Positions 1-6,676 of a DNA stretch of 11,707 nucleotides are shown here, piece by piece. The notes beneath the pieces are model-generated. The model was given only the letters and a program-made list of their open reading frames with translations, searched no databases and had not been told where the DNA came from. The position numbers and the translations under genes were made by a program. Source of the DNA: an uncultured Verrucomicrobiota bacterium (GTDB lineage: Bacteria; Verrucomicrobiota; Verrucomicrobiia; Limisphaerales; UBA9464). Positions within the stretch are counted from its first letter, which is position 1, and every line of letters begins with the position of its first letter. The DNA is taken from NCBI GenBank assembly GCA_903925515.1, contig CAIYFP010000271.1, forward strand, positions 1-11,707, given 5' to 3'.

Positions 1-121
1 GACCCTCGGAAAGCCGGATGCGGTAAAACCGCCTGTCCGGTTTCATGAGGGGCGAGGCTGGGGCCGGAAACTGACAACTGCGGTCTGTTTAACTCCGTCA
101 CCCCAGCCTCGCCTACTCTAC
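1..121 (+). mobile_element. 3' end of a group II intron (domains V and VI), left part outside window
   Basis: The first 44 bases fold like group II intron domain V. The AGC catalytic triad is at 12-14, with G13 facing U41 as the usual wobble. The lower helix is 11-18 with 36-43, and the upper helix is 20-23 with 29-32, closed by an A-rich loop. Two bases (33-34) bulge on the 3' side. Domain VI follows: 51-63 pairs perfectly with 101-113 (13 bp), then G50-U114, a bulged A115 as likely branch point, and G47-G49 with C116-C118. The sequence ends CTCTAC, so the 3' splice site is probably after C121, putting A115 seven bases from the end with an AY terminus. In the family, domain V is the catalytic core and domain VI carries the branch-point adenosine. 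A reverse transcriptase ORF would be expected upstream but cannot be seen. The exact boundary and class are inferred. Confidence 0.78.
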
Positions 122-140
122 TTAGCGTCTTTGCGTCCTC

Positions 141-225
141 GCGTGAGGAAATCCCGGCTGCATGCATCACGGGTCCGGCGCATGGGGGCCTGGTTTTTGA
201 AACACGCCAAGACGCGAAGGGAGCC
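141..225 (+). repeat. Dispersed repeat A, copy 1
   Basis: The segment resembles 8404-8487 in the same orientation and at almost the same length (85 and 84 bases). The first 29 bases (GCGTGAGGAA at the start) match at 25 positions. The last ~22 bases (CACGCCAAGA...) also match well, allowing one gap. The middle is diverged. Both copies are in intergenic DNA. I do not recognise the family. Confidence 0.55.
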
Positions 226-361
226 GGCGGGATCCACCCTCTGGCAGCTTCGCGCGAGGCGAGAGCCCCTCGCTCAAAAACTGCTGACGGGTGGATTTGG
301 GGATTGGCAAATGGATGGATCCGAAGGCCCGCGTCCGTTCGCCCTCTCCAAAAGGCCTGGG

Positions 362-381
362 CATTCCCATGCAGGGGAATG
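362..381. repeat. Intergenic hairpin CATTCCC/GGGAATG
   Basis: A perfect 7-bp stem (362-368 with 375-381) has a 6-base loop. No T-run follows, so it is not a standard intrinsic terminator. A related imperfect hairpin lies at 544-563. Both are in the gene-free region. Confidence 0.45.
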
Positions 382-543
382 ACGCCATGGCCCGCCGAAG
401 GACGGACCGCATGGGATCCCTTGCTCGAAACCGAAGGTTTTGCAGCAGGGAGCGGTGATGGAGCGAAGTGATGCCACCGGTCACCGATCCCCATCACCCT
501 CCGCACCCTGGCGCGGTGCCAGCCCAGTCCCGCCCCCGGTGAT

Positions 544-563
544 GGCATCCCTGCGGGAATGCC
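544..563. repeat. Intergenic hairpin GGCAT...ATGCC
   Basis: Bases 544-551 pair with 556-563 around a short loop, with one C-A mismatch. The arm AATGCC/GGCATT is shared with the hairpin at 362-381, suggesting a common small repeat type. No T-run follows. Confidence 0.4.
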
Positions 564-711
564 GGGGTTCGCGTTCGCGCGGGTCCCCGGTGGGGTCGTC
601 GCTTCGCGCCTCGACCACCGGCGACACGCTGGGAAGCCTCCGGCTTCATGGCGGATGGACGCGGAGGACTCGTCGGATGAGCCCACCTGAGCCCATGGCG
701 CGGTCGCCCAC

Positions 712-803
712 CCGCCACGATGGCGTGTGGGCACGCAGCCTGCCGCCACTCACCTGCCCGTGGATCGAGAGCTTCCCTCCTCCCTACGCGAGGATTCTTG
801 GGG
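712..803 (-). repeat. Dispersed repeat B, copy 1 (inverted relative to copy 2)
   Basis: The reverse complement of this segment aligns along its length with 8253-8342. A 31-base core (712-742 against 8312-8342) is identical. The remainder, including a GGAGGAGGG block, is similar with substitutions and a short gap. Inside the core is a hairpin with arms GCGTG and CACGC around a 4-base loop (723-736). There is no ORF spanning the repeat. This may be a REP-like or MITE-like intergenic element; its mobility is not shown. Confidence 0.7.
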
Positions 804-884
804 TCTCCGTGGGCCGCCCGTGGTGCGCGGATCCCCTGACGCGGGGATGAAGCAGATGAAGGCCCAGGCGTGTGGCTTTGGGGC

Positions 885-1634
885 CTACCACCATCTGAAG
901 GCGGGGTCGGGCTTGGGGTCGAAGATCCAGTTTGGGGTTTCCTTGGGGAACTCGAAGAACTCCACGTGGCCGTCGCCGAAGAGCATGTTGTAGCGGGAGC
1001 GTCCCCGGTAATTGTGCCATGCGGAGCGGTTGTCCATGACGTTGCGGTTGGCGTGCCAGTTCCAGTCGCCTTGCACGACCTTGTTGGCGGGGCTTCGGGC
1101 GACCTCGGAGTTCTTGATGGGGGTGGCCTCGTAGCTGCCGCGCGCGGCCTTGAGGTCGCCGACGACATGGCGGACGCGGAAGGAATCGTGCTGGAACTGG
1201 GGGAGGTAGCTGTTGCCGTAGTCGGTGAAGCAGTGCTTGGCGTTGTATTCCTCGTCGCCCTTGTCCGAGGGGCATCGAAAGAGCTCGATGGCCGGGGCGT
1301 AGCGATTGAGGGGGCGGTTGGTGGCGTCAATGGATACGCCGAAGGAGGTGGCGACGCCGGCGTCGAGCTTGTAAGTGCCCTTCTTGCCGCCGGCCGAGGC
1401 CCAGCCCCACTGGGTTGGGAACCAGTCCGAGTGGTCGTCCGCGTACATGAGGAAGGCGAGCCCGATTTGCTTCTGGTTGCTGGCGCAGCGCGTTTGCTGG
1501 GCCTTGGCCTTGGCCCGTCCGAGGGCGGGCAGGAGCATGGATGCGAGGACGGCGATGATGGCGATGACGACGAGCAACTCGATGAGGGTGAAGGCAGTTG
1601 GCGCATGCCTTCGGAGGGAAACGGCGGGGAGCAT
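885..1634 (-). CDS. Type II secretion/type IV pilin-like pseudopilin with H-Xn-DG C-terminal motif
   Basis: The 249-residue protein starts with a short basic leader (MLPAVSLRRHAPTA), then FTLIELLVVIAIIAVLASML, the class III prepilin signal and hydrophobic helix. Cleavage is expected between A14 and F15, with the conserved Glu at position 5 of the mature protein. The downstream RCASNQKQIGLAF and LFRCPSDKGD blocks and the C-terminal FGDGHVEF block are typical of the 'prepilin-type N-terminal cleavage / H-X9-DG' proteins, which are highly expanded in Verrucomicrobiota and Planctomycetota. The function of these proteins is poorly known; they are probably periplasmic or surface pseudopilins. The spacing from the nearest His to DG is 13 rather than 9. 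The reading frame stays open to 1787, but I chose the ATG at 1634 because it gives a normal leader; there is no clear Shine-Dalgarno. The gene stands alone, 192 bp downstream of the YaeQ-like gene on the same strand. Confidence 0.9.
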   Translation of the reverse strand: MLPAVSLRRHAPTAFTLIELLVVIAIIAVLASMLLPALGRAKAKAQQTRCASNQKQIGLAFLMYADDHSDWFPTQWGWASAGGKKGTYKLDAGVATSFGVSIDATNRPLNRYAPAIELFRCPSDKGDEEYNAKHCFTDYGNSYLPQFQHDSFRVRHVVGDLKAARGSYEATPIKNSEVARSPANKVVQGDWNWHANRNVMDNRSAWHNYRGRSRYNMLFGDGHVEFFEFPKETPNWIFDPKPDPAFRWW

Positions 1635-1826
1635 TGGGATATGTGACGAGCCGGGACGGGTGCTTGTCGAGACTGGGCTGGCATCCCGGACTGGAGGGTG
1701 CCCGGGGGAGCCACGCAAGGCACGGGGTTTGCGGGAACTTCGATGTGACGGGGCCGAAACACGGCCAAGATGGGCGTTGTTCCCCATTGATGGGGGGCGC
1801 GCATGTCCCGGCTGCCAGGGACTGGA

Positions 1827-2375
1827 TCAATGCCTGAGGACCTCGAAGCCGTGGTCGAACCATAGGCCATTGAGGTCGAACTGAAGTCCCGGCGGTTCTA
1901 GGTGGCCGCGGTGCCAGTGGAAGGTGTTGCGGTCGCGAAGGAGGGCTGCGGCTTCGTCCACCATGGACTGCTCGAGGGCGACGATGCCGTAGCGGCCGTT
2001 CCTGAACTCCTCGCGTTGCATGGTGCGGAGCAGGGCCATGGCCTCGGCTGGAGACGGCTTGATGATCCAGATGTCGGCGTCGGGACACTTTACGGCCAGC
2101 TTGTCGAGCTTGGACGTGGAGCAGTCGCCGCACTCGATCCAGAGGAGGGGGCGCATGTCGTAGCCGAGCTGGAGCAAGTCGGGCTCGAAGGGGATGGCGT
2201 CGTTCTGGGTGTCTCCCTCGATGACGAGGCGTTCGCGGAAGAAGAGGACCCACGCGAGGAACTTGAGGAAGACATGGCGCGTGGACTCGTTGGGGCGTTG
2301 GCCAAGGAGAACCTTGTGCGGCAAGGGACGGCGACGGTCATCGCTCGTCATCTGGAATGTGAACTTCCCCGGCAT
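1827..2375 (-). CDS. YaeQ family protein (PD-(D/E)XK nuclease-like fold)
   Basis: This 182-residue protein matches the YaeQ family in length (E. coli YaeQ is about 181) and in pattern. It has an N-terminal strand KFTFQMTSDD, then RPNES (27-31), a helix with FLKFLAWVLFFRERL (36-50), PFEPDL (62-67), LLWIECGD (77-84) and a following Ser/Lys segment (STSKLDKL). In E. coli YaeQ the equivalent stretches read HPSET, LAWLKYADERL, DEPEAW and LWIELG. YaeQ proteins have a PD-(D/E)XK nuclease-like fold. The acidic residues at 64-66, Glu81 and Lys89 or Lys92 could form the site, but no activity is established. The frame is open to 2507; the ATG at 2375 was preferred because it restores the family length and start. 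It is divergent from prs across 253 bp that hold no other gene. The alignment was done from memory, so the family call is good but not certain. Confidence 0.72.
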   Translation of the reverse strand: MPGKFTFQMTSDDRRRPLPHKVLLGQRPNESTRHVFLKFLAWVLFFRERLVIEGDTQNDAIPFEPDLLQLGYDMRPLLWIECGDCSTSKLDKLAVKCPDADIWIIKPSPAEAMALLRTMQREEFRNGRYGIVALEQSMVDEAAALLRDRNTFHWHRGHLEPPGLQFDLNGLWFDHGFEVLRH

Positions 2376-2628
2376 CGGCCCGGATGCTGGCAAGCCGATG
2401 CGTGGTTGGCGAGCCTGCCCGGTGGTTGGGCGGCGCCATGCCCTGACGCGGGCCAGGTGCGGTGTTGCATGGCGAAACAGCCGCCGTCGGGTCCCGGTAT
2501 GCCGCATTCGAGCGAGGAACGGGCGCGAGCCATTGGCCTTGCGGCCCGTCGATGCGGTGGTTCAGTCTGCGGCCGGCAAGGTCCATGACGGGGCCGATCG
2601 GCTCCCGATTCCCCACAGGCAAAAAATC

Positions 2629-3561
2629 GTGAAAGTTTTCGCAGGCAATTCGAATCCGGAGCTGGCCCGGGCCATATGCGCTGCCATCGGCATTCCGTTG
2701 GGCAAGTCCACGGTGCGGCCGTTCCCGAACGGCGAGACGTTCGTCAAGATCGAGGAGAACGTGCGGGGCGAGGACGTGTATGTGATGCAGTCCACGAGCC
2801 CGCCGGCAAACCAGCACCTGATGGAGATGTTCATCATGATTGACGCGCTGCGCCGGGCGAGCGCGTCGCGGATCACGGCGGTGCTCCCCTTCTATGGTTA
2901 CGCGCGTCAGGACCGGAAGGACCAGCCGCGGGTGCCCATCACGGCGAAGCTTGTTGCAAACCTGATTGTCGCGGCGGGGGCGCACCGCGTTTTGACGATG
3001 GACCTGCACGCGCAGCAGATCCAGGGCTTCTTCGACATCCCGGTGGACCACCTCTACGCGGCCCCGGTGATCTTCGATTACCTCAAGAAGGTCTCGATCC
3101 CGAACTTGGTGGTGGTAAGCCCGGACCTCGGCGGCCTGAAGATGGCGGCGGCCTACGCACAGCAGCTTTCCTCGGAGCTGGCCATCGTGGCCAAGCGGCG
3201 GAAGAGCCCGACGGAGACCGAGGCGATCTCGGTCATCGGCGAGATCGAGGGACGGAACATCCTGTTGGTGGACGACCTGACGGAGACGGCCGGGACGCTG
3301 GTGAATGCGGCGGCACTGCTGAAGAGCCGTGGCGCGGGCCAGATCCGCGCGTGCGTGTCGCACGCGCTCGTGAACGACCTCGGGGCCGAGAGGCTGAGGA
3401 AATCCGTGATTGACGAGCTCATCACCACCGATACCGTCGTGCGCCCCAAGATCGAGGGTGTCAAGATTACCACGCTTTCGGTTGCGGGCTTGCTGGGCGA
3501 GGCGATCAAGCGGATTCACAGCAATTCGTCGGTCACGTCGCTCTTCGAGTTCAAGGGTTAA
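2629..3561 (+). CDS. prs: Ribose-phosphate pyrophosphokinase (PRPP synthetase, class I)
   Basis: The enzyme makes 5-phosphoribosyl-1-pyrophosphate from ribose 5-phosphate and ATP, feeding purine, pyrimidine, histidine, tryptophan and NAD synthesis in the cytoplasm. The 310-residue product has the family length and all hallmarks: KVFAGNSNPELA at the N-terminus, RPFPNGE (30-36), FYGYARQDRK (88-97), the metal/ATP block MDLHAQQIQGFFDIPVDHL (124-142), the flexible catalytic loop with AKRRKS (188-193), and the PRPP-binding signature LLVDDLTETAGTL (212-224). The signature usually reads VDDMIDTAGT, so DLTE is a variant. The frame is open back to 2194, but only the GTG at 2629 gives a normal N-terminus; no ATG lies nearby in frame, and AGG at 2616-2618 is a weak, distant ribosome-binding candidate. 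It is the first gene of the plus-strand block, 60 bp ahead of rplY. Confidence 0.96.
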   Translation: MKVFAGNSNPELARAICAAIGIPLGKSTVRPFPNGETFVKIEENVRGEDVYVMQSTSPPANQHLMEMFIMIDALRRASASRITAVLPFYGYARQDRKDQPRVPITAKLVANLIVAAGAHRVLTMDLHAQQIQGFFDIPVDHLYAAPVIFDYLKKVSIPNLVVVSPDLGGLKMAAAYAQQLSSELAIVAKRRKSPTETEAISVIGEIEGRNILLVDDLTETAGTLVNAAALLKSRGAGQIRACVSHALVNDLGAERLRKSVIDELITTDTVVRPKIEGVKITTLSVAGLLGEAIKRIHSNSSVTSLFEFKG

Positions 3562-3564
3562 GAT

Positions 3565-3595
3565 CGGTTCAAGGGCTGGCTTCCTGGATGAACCG
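3565..3595 (+). other. Inverted repeat in the prs-rplY spacer
   Basis: CGGTTCA at 3565-3571 is the exact complement of TGAACCG at 3589-3595, with 17 bases between. It begins four bases after the prs stop codon. There is no T-run, so it is not a canonical terminator. It could be a processing or mRNA-stabilising hairpin, or chance. Confidence 0.35.
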
Positions 3596-3621
3596 GGCGC
3601 CGGCAGATAAGACTACGACAC

Positions 3622-4308
3622 ATGAAAGCACTGACTCTGGGCGCGTCGTTGCGCTCGACCACACGACGCAAGGGCGCACGCGCGCTCCGCCACGCTGGCA
3701 AGATTCCCGCCAACATCTACGGCAAGAGCGCGCAGGCCCAGAACCTCGAGGTGGAGGCCAAGGCGTTCGGCGACCTTGTTCACACGGCGCACACCGAAAT
3801 CATCCTCGTGGACCTCACCATCGCCGGCGATCCCCGTCCGTCCCGTCTCGCCCTTGTGCAAGACGTCCAGCATCACCCGTTGGATGGCCGCGTCCTGCAC
3901 GTTGATTTCCACGAGGTCAAGCCCGACGAGCGGGTGTCCATCCGGGTGCCGGTTGAGACGACGGGCGATTGCAAGGGCGTGAAGGCCGGCGGAACCCTCG
4001 AGCACGTGCTGCTGAAGGTGCGGGTTCGGGCTCTTCCCAAGGATCTGCCGGACCAGCTGCTCGTGGACGTGACCGACCTCGACGTGGGGAAGTCGATTCA
4101 TCTTGGGCAGATCACGCCTCCGGCTGGGGTCGAGCTGCTGGGCAACAAGGATGTCACGGTGCTTGCATGCGCGGCGCCGGTGGCTGCCGAGGCCGAGACC
4201 CCGGCGGCGGGCGTGGCTGGCACGGAGGCCAAGCAACCCGAGATGATCAAGGAGAAGAAGGCGGAGGAGGGAGCCAAGCCAGACGACAAGAAGGCAGGCA
4301 AGAAGTAG
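3622..4308 (+). CDS. rplY: Large ribosomal subunit protein bL25 (general stress protein Ctc type)
   Basis: bL25 binds 5S rRNA in the large ribosomal subunit. The 228-residue product is the long, two-domain Ctc/TL5 form. The N-terminal L25 domain (about 1-95) carries RRKGARALRHAGKIPANIYG and LVQDVQHHPLDGRVLHVDF. A C-terminal beta domain (about 96-185) contains the VSIRVPVETTGDCKGVKAGG and VDVTDLDVGKSIHL segments. After that an Ala/Glu/Lys-rich charged tail (about 190-228) ends in KKAGKK, a low-complexity extension. The ATG at 3622 gives the expected MKALTLGASLR start; no Shine-Dalgarno is evident. It lies between prs and pth, the common rplY-pth association, and probably shares their transcript. 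Confidence 0.95.
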   Translation: MKALTLGASLRSTTRRKGARALRHAGKIPANIYGKSAQAQNLEVEAKAFGDLVHTAHTEIILVDLTIAGDPRPSRLALVQDVQHHPLDGRVLHVDFHEVKPDERVSIRVPVETTGDCKGVKAGGTLEHVLLKVRVRALPKDLPDQLLVDVTDLDVGKSIHLGQITPPAGVELLGNKDVTVLACAAPVAAEAETPAAGVAGTEAKQPEMIKEKKAEEGAKPDDKKAGKK

Positions 4309-4407
4309 CCAACGGGCCGCCGCATGGTCTGCGCTGTTCGTGCCTTGCAAAGGGGCAGCCGCCCGGGGTCGGCACAAGGGAATTCCGAGGGCTGGTGATC
4401 AACCGAC

Positions 4408-5025
4408 GTGAATGGCCAGTTTGTCATCGTCGGCCTCGGCAACCCCGGGCGAGAATATGCTTGTACAAGGCACAATGCTGGTTTCACGCTGGCTGACATT
4501 TTGGCGGGGCGCTGGGGCGGCCGCTGGCAGGCCGGGCGCAAGTTCTTTTCAGATTTGGCCGAGGTGACCGTGGGGTCCCGGCGGGGATGGTTGTGCAAGC
4601 CCCGCACCTACATGAACGACAGTGGCGAGGCCGTGGGCGCGATCGTGCGTTTCCACAAGGTGGCTTCAGCTGACGTTTTGGTGCTGGTGGATGACGCGGA
4701 TCTGCCCGTGGGGTCGTTGCGGCTCAAGCCCTCCGGTGGCACCGGGGGGCATCACGGCCTTGAGTCGATCAATCATGCGCTTGGCGGTGGGGCGTACCCG
4801 CGGTTGAGGCTGGGCATTGCCCGGCCCGAGCAGGGGGTTCGAGACATTGCCGGTCACGTCTTGGGACGGTTTTCCCGGGACGAGCAGGTGGTTTTTGAAA
4901 AAGTGCTGGTGCGCGCGTCGGAGCAGGCCGAAAGCTGGCTTCGGGAAGGCATTGCGCCGGCCATGAATCGGTACAACGGATCGGTGGCGATGGCCTCCGA
5001 CCACAACAGGGGAAAAGAAAAGTGA
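4408..5025 (+). CDS. pth: Peptidyl-tRNA hydrolase
   Basis: Pth releases tRNA from peptidyl-tRNAs that drop off ribosomes. The 205-residue product starts at GTG and opens with FVIVGLGNPGREYACTRHNAG, the family signature, giving Asn12 and the catalytic His22. TYMNDSG (68-74) holds Asn70, and LVDDADLPVG (93-102) supplies Asp95, the partner of the catalytic His. GTGGHHGLESI (111-121) is the substrate-binding block, but the Asn usual in E. coli (GHNGL, Asn114) is His116 here. A further LRLGIARP block follows. The C-terminus ends in a short basic tail overlapping rpsF. No good ribosome-binding site precedes the GTG. The gene overlaps rpsF by four bases (GTGA), pointing to translational coupling. 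Confidence 0.95.
   Translation: MNGQFVIVGLGNPGREYACTRHNAGFTLADILAGRWGGRWQAGRKFFSDLAEVTVGSRRGWLCKPRTYMNDSGEAVGAIVRFHKVASADVLVLVDDADLPVGSLRLKPSGGTGGHHGLESINHALGGGAYPRLRLGIARPEQGVRDIAGHVLGRFSRDEQVVFEKVLVRASEQAESWLREGIAPAMNRYNGSVAMASDHNRGKEK
5008..5013 (+). promoter_or_regulatory. Ribosome-binding site of rpsF
   Basis: AGGGGA lies eight bases before the GTG at 5022, inside the end of pth. It is one of the few clear Shine-Dalgarno sequences in the window and fixes the GTG as the rpsF start, which overlaps the pth stop codon. Confidence 0.7.
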
Positions 5026-5348
5026 AGCGTTACGAAGGACTGTTCATCCTGAACCTCGCGGGCAAGGAAGACGGCGTTAAGGACGTCGTGGACCGTGTTT
5101 CCGCCGAGATCACGGCGTTGGGGGGGAAGCTTGAGGCCATCCAGAAGATGGACCGAAAGCCCTTCGCGCGCATCGCGGACAAGCGGCACACCGCGGGCCA
5201 TTATGTCAACGTGGTGTTCCAAGCCGCGCCGGCCACGGTCGCCCAGGTCCGGGCCAAGTTTCGGCACTCCGACGAGGTTTTCCGGATCCTCATCAGCGAG
5301 GCCTCCAGCAACGCGACGGCAGCACCTGCGCCGATTTCTGCGGCCTGA
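5022..5348 (+). CDS. rpsF: Small ribosomal subunit protein bS6
   Basis: bS6 sits on the small-subunit platform, normally paired with bS18. The 108-residue product has MKRYEGLFILNL at the start, then the central KPFARIADKRHTAGHYVNVVF and the C-terminal DEVFRILIS, which is the standard single-domain ferredoxin-like bS6. An Ala/Ser/Pro-rich tail of about 15 residues ends the protein. It starts at GTG, four bases overlapping the pth stop, behind a good ribosome-binding site. The next gene, ssb, starts 75 bp later, matching the usual rpsF-ssb pairing. The bS18 gene is not in the cluster. Confidence 0.95.
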   Translation: MKRYEGLFILNLAGKEDGVKDVVDRVSAEITALGGKLEAIQKMDRKPFARIADKRHTAGHYVNVVFQAAPATVAQVRAKFRHSDEVFRILISEASSNATAAPAPISAA

Positions 5349-5423
5349 GGCCCAGACGACGACATCCAACCCTCCAACCCGCGGCGACGTCTTGGGTGAC
5401 GTGGTCGCAGACCCCGAGACCTC

Positions 5424-5900
5424 ATGGCCAACTACAACAAGGTCCTCCTGATGGGCAACCTGACGCGGGACCCGGAACTGCGGTACACGCCGAAGGGTCA
5501 GGCCGTTGCCAAGCTTGGATTGGCCGTGAACCGGCGATACACCACGGAGACGGGCGAGCAGCGCGAGGAGACCACGTTTGTGGACATCGACGCGTGGGGC
5601 AAGCAGGCGGAGGTGATCAGCCAGTACTGCAAGAAGGGGCGGCCGTTGTTCGTCGAGGGTCGCCTGAAGCTGGACCAGTGGGATGACAAGACGACGGGCC
5701 AAAAGCGATCCGCGTTGAGGGTGGTGCTGGAAGGGTTTCAGTTCGTGGGGGCTCCTCCGGGCGAGGCCGGGACATCTTCGCAGGCCGTTGCGCGGCCTCC
5801 GGCGCGTCCGGCCGCACCCCCGGCGCGGCCCAACGAGGCCGGGACGCCGGACGCCGGAGGCGACGCCCCACCAACCGAGGAGGACGACGTCCCGTTCTGA
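5424..5900 (+). CDS. ssb: Single-stranded DNA-binding protein
   Basis: SSB coats and protects single-stranded DNA and recruits replication and repair proteins. The 158-residue product has an N-terminal OB fold (about 1-112): YNKVLLMGNLTRDPELRYTP, VAKLGLAVNRRY, EETTFVDIDAWGKQAEVISQY, KGRPLFVEGRLKLDQWDD and SALRVVLEGFQFVG. A Pro/Ala/Gly-rich flexible linker of about 35 residues follows. The acidic tip EEDDVPF is the docking site for partner proteins in this family. The length is ordinary. The ATG at 5424 has no strong Shine-Dalgarno. Its position between rpsF and rplI, ahead of dnaB, is typical. Confidence 0.97.
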   Translation: MANYNKVLLMGNLTRDPELRYTPKGQAVAKLGLAVNRRYTTETGEQREETTFVDIDAWGKQAEVISQYCKKGRPLFVEGRLKLDQWDDKTTGQKRSALRVVLEGFQFVGAPPGEAGTSSQAVARPPARPAAPPARPNEAGTPDAGGDAPPTEEDDVPF

Positions 5901-5971
5901 GAGTGGCCCCGTGGCGTCGGGGCGGGCCTTGCTGCCCACCTGTTTTCAACAAGAACCAAGAAACCAATATC

Positions 5972-6547
5972 ATGCCAAAAACCGAAGTCATTTTGATCAA
6001 GAACGTGGTTGGACTCGGAGGCGAGTCCGACCAAGTGAAGGTCGCGGCCGGCTACGCGCGCAACTACCTGCTTCCCCAAGGCCTTGCGATTCCCCAGACG
6101 CGGACCAACAAGCGCCGGCTTGAGGTGCTTCGTCAGAAGCGCGCCGAGCGCGAGGCGCACGAGCTGAACTCGATGGCCGAGCTGGGTCGCAGCCTCTCCA
6201 AGGTCACCATCACGCTTCTCGTGAAGACGGGGGACGACGGGAAGATGTTCGGGAGCGTGACGTCTGGGACCATCGCGGACGCGCTCAAGACGCAGCTCGA
6301 TGTTGCCCTCGACAAGCGCAAGATTCACTTGGAGAAGGCGATCCATTCGCTGGGCGAGTTCGAGGTGGAGCTTCGTCTCCATCCCGAGGTGAAGTCCTCC
6401 CTCAAGGTTGTCGTCAACAGCGCCACCCCGATTCCATCGCCCGAGGAGGTTGCCAAGGCGGCCGCGCCGAAGACCGAGAAGCGCTCGGCACGTGGCGCTG
6501 GCCGCAAGGGTACGCGAGCCGAGGCCGGCGAGCAGGCCTCGGCCTGA
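5972..6547 (+). CDS. rplI: Large ribosomal subunit protein bL9
   Basis: bL9 binds 23S rRNA and projects from the base of the L1 stalk. The protein opens with the N-terminal domain signature EVILIKNVVGLGGESDQVKV followed by AAGYARNYLLPQGLA, then the long connecting helix (about 45-80, Lys/Arg/Glu-rich) and a C-terminal domain with KMFGSVTSGTIADAL and KSSLKVVV. At 191 residues it exceeds the usual ~150 because of a basic Ala/Lys/Arg-rich tail after about 155. The frame is open back to 5903, but the ATG at 5972 gives the normal MPKTEVILIK start; the region just upstream is A-rich with no Shine-Dalgarno. It is the last gene before the terminator at 6574. Confidence 0.95.
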   Translation: MPKTEVILIKNVVGLGGESDQVKVAAGYARNYLLPQGLAIPQTRTNKRRLEVLRQKRAEREAHELNSMAELGRSLSKVTITLLVKTGDDGKMFGSVTSGTIADALKTQLDVALDKRKIHLEKAIHSLGEFEVELRLHPEVKSSLKVVVNSATPIPSPEEVAKAAAPKTEKRSARGAGRKGTRAEAGEQASA

Positions 6548-6573
6548 CCCGTGGGAGTCCATGGCTGCACGAT

Positions 6574-6599
6574 GGGCCCGGTCCAGCCGGGCCCTTTTT
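6574..6599 (+). terminator. Intrinsic terminator after rplI
   Basis: GGGCCCGG (6574-6581) pairs with CCGGGCCC (6587-6594) over a 5-base loop, followed at once by five T residues and a T-rich stretch. It lies 26 bases past the rplI stop codon and should end the prs-to-rplI transcript, leaving dnaB to its own promoter or to read-through. Confidence 0.9.
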
Positions 6600-6676
6600 C
6601 GTTTCTTGGCATCCCGTGAAGAACAATCCAGCAACCTTGGCTTCCATGCGTCGTCGCCGGGCGTTGCAATCGAGCC

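Larger units (their letters stand above)
122..884. other. Non-coding stretch with hairpins and dispersed repeats
   Basis: No reading frame here has protein-like composition or a recognisable motif; the open frames are Arg/Pro/Ser-rich, as expected from GC-rich non-coding DNA. What it does hold: a 16-base element at 121-136 repeated inverted at 204-219 (14 of 16 positions), hairpins at 136-149, 362-381 and 544-563, and one copy each of two repeats that recur at 8253-8487. It lies between the intron 3' end and the convergent pseudopilin stop codon, so it may be a tolerant landing site for repeats. Confidence 0.7.

Noticed and set aside
122..884. CRISPR array or integron-like array
   Set aside because: There are hairpins and paired repeats, but no regular repeat-spacer pattern, cas gene or integrase.
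870..1646. A 258-codon plus-strand frame rich in Val, Gly, Glu and Ala
   Set aside because: Antisense shadow of the pseudopilin; low-complexity composition and no recognised motif.
494..1870. A 458-codon minus-strand frame overlapping the pseudopilin
   Set aside because: Long Ser/Pro/Thr/Arg runs; it is the alternate frame of the pseudopilin gene extended into repeats.
1902..2588. A 228-codon plus-strand frame opposite the YaeQ-like gene
   Set aside because: It has shadow composition, while the minus strand shows a full-length family match.
2194..2628. Longer start for prs (145 more residues)
   Set aside because: The extra N-terminus is Arg-rich and overlaps the YaeQ-like gene; the GTG at 2629 gives the exact family start and length.
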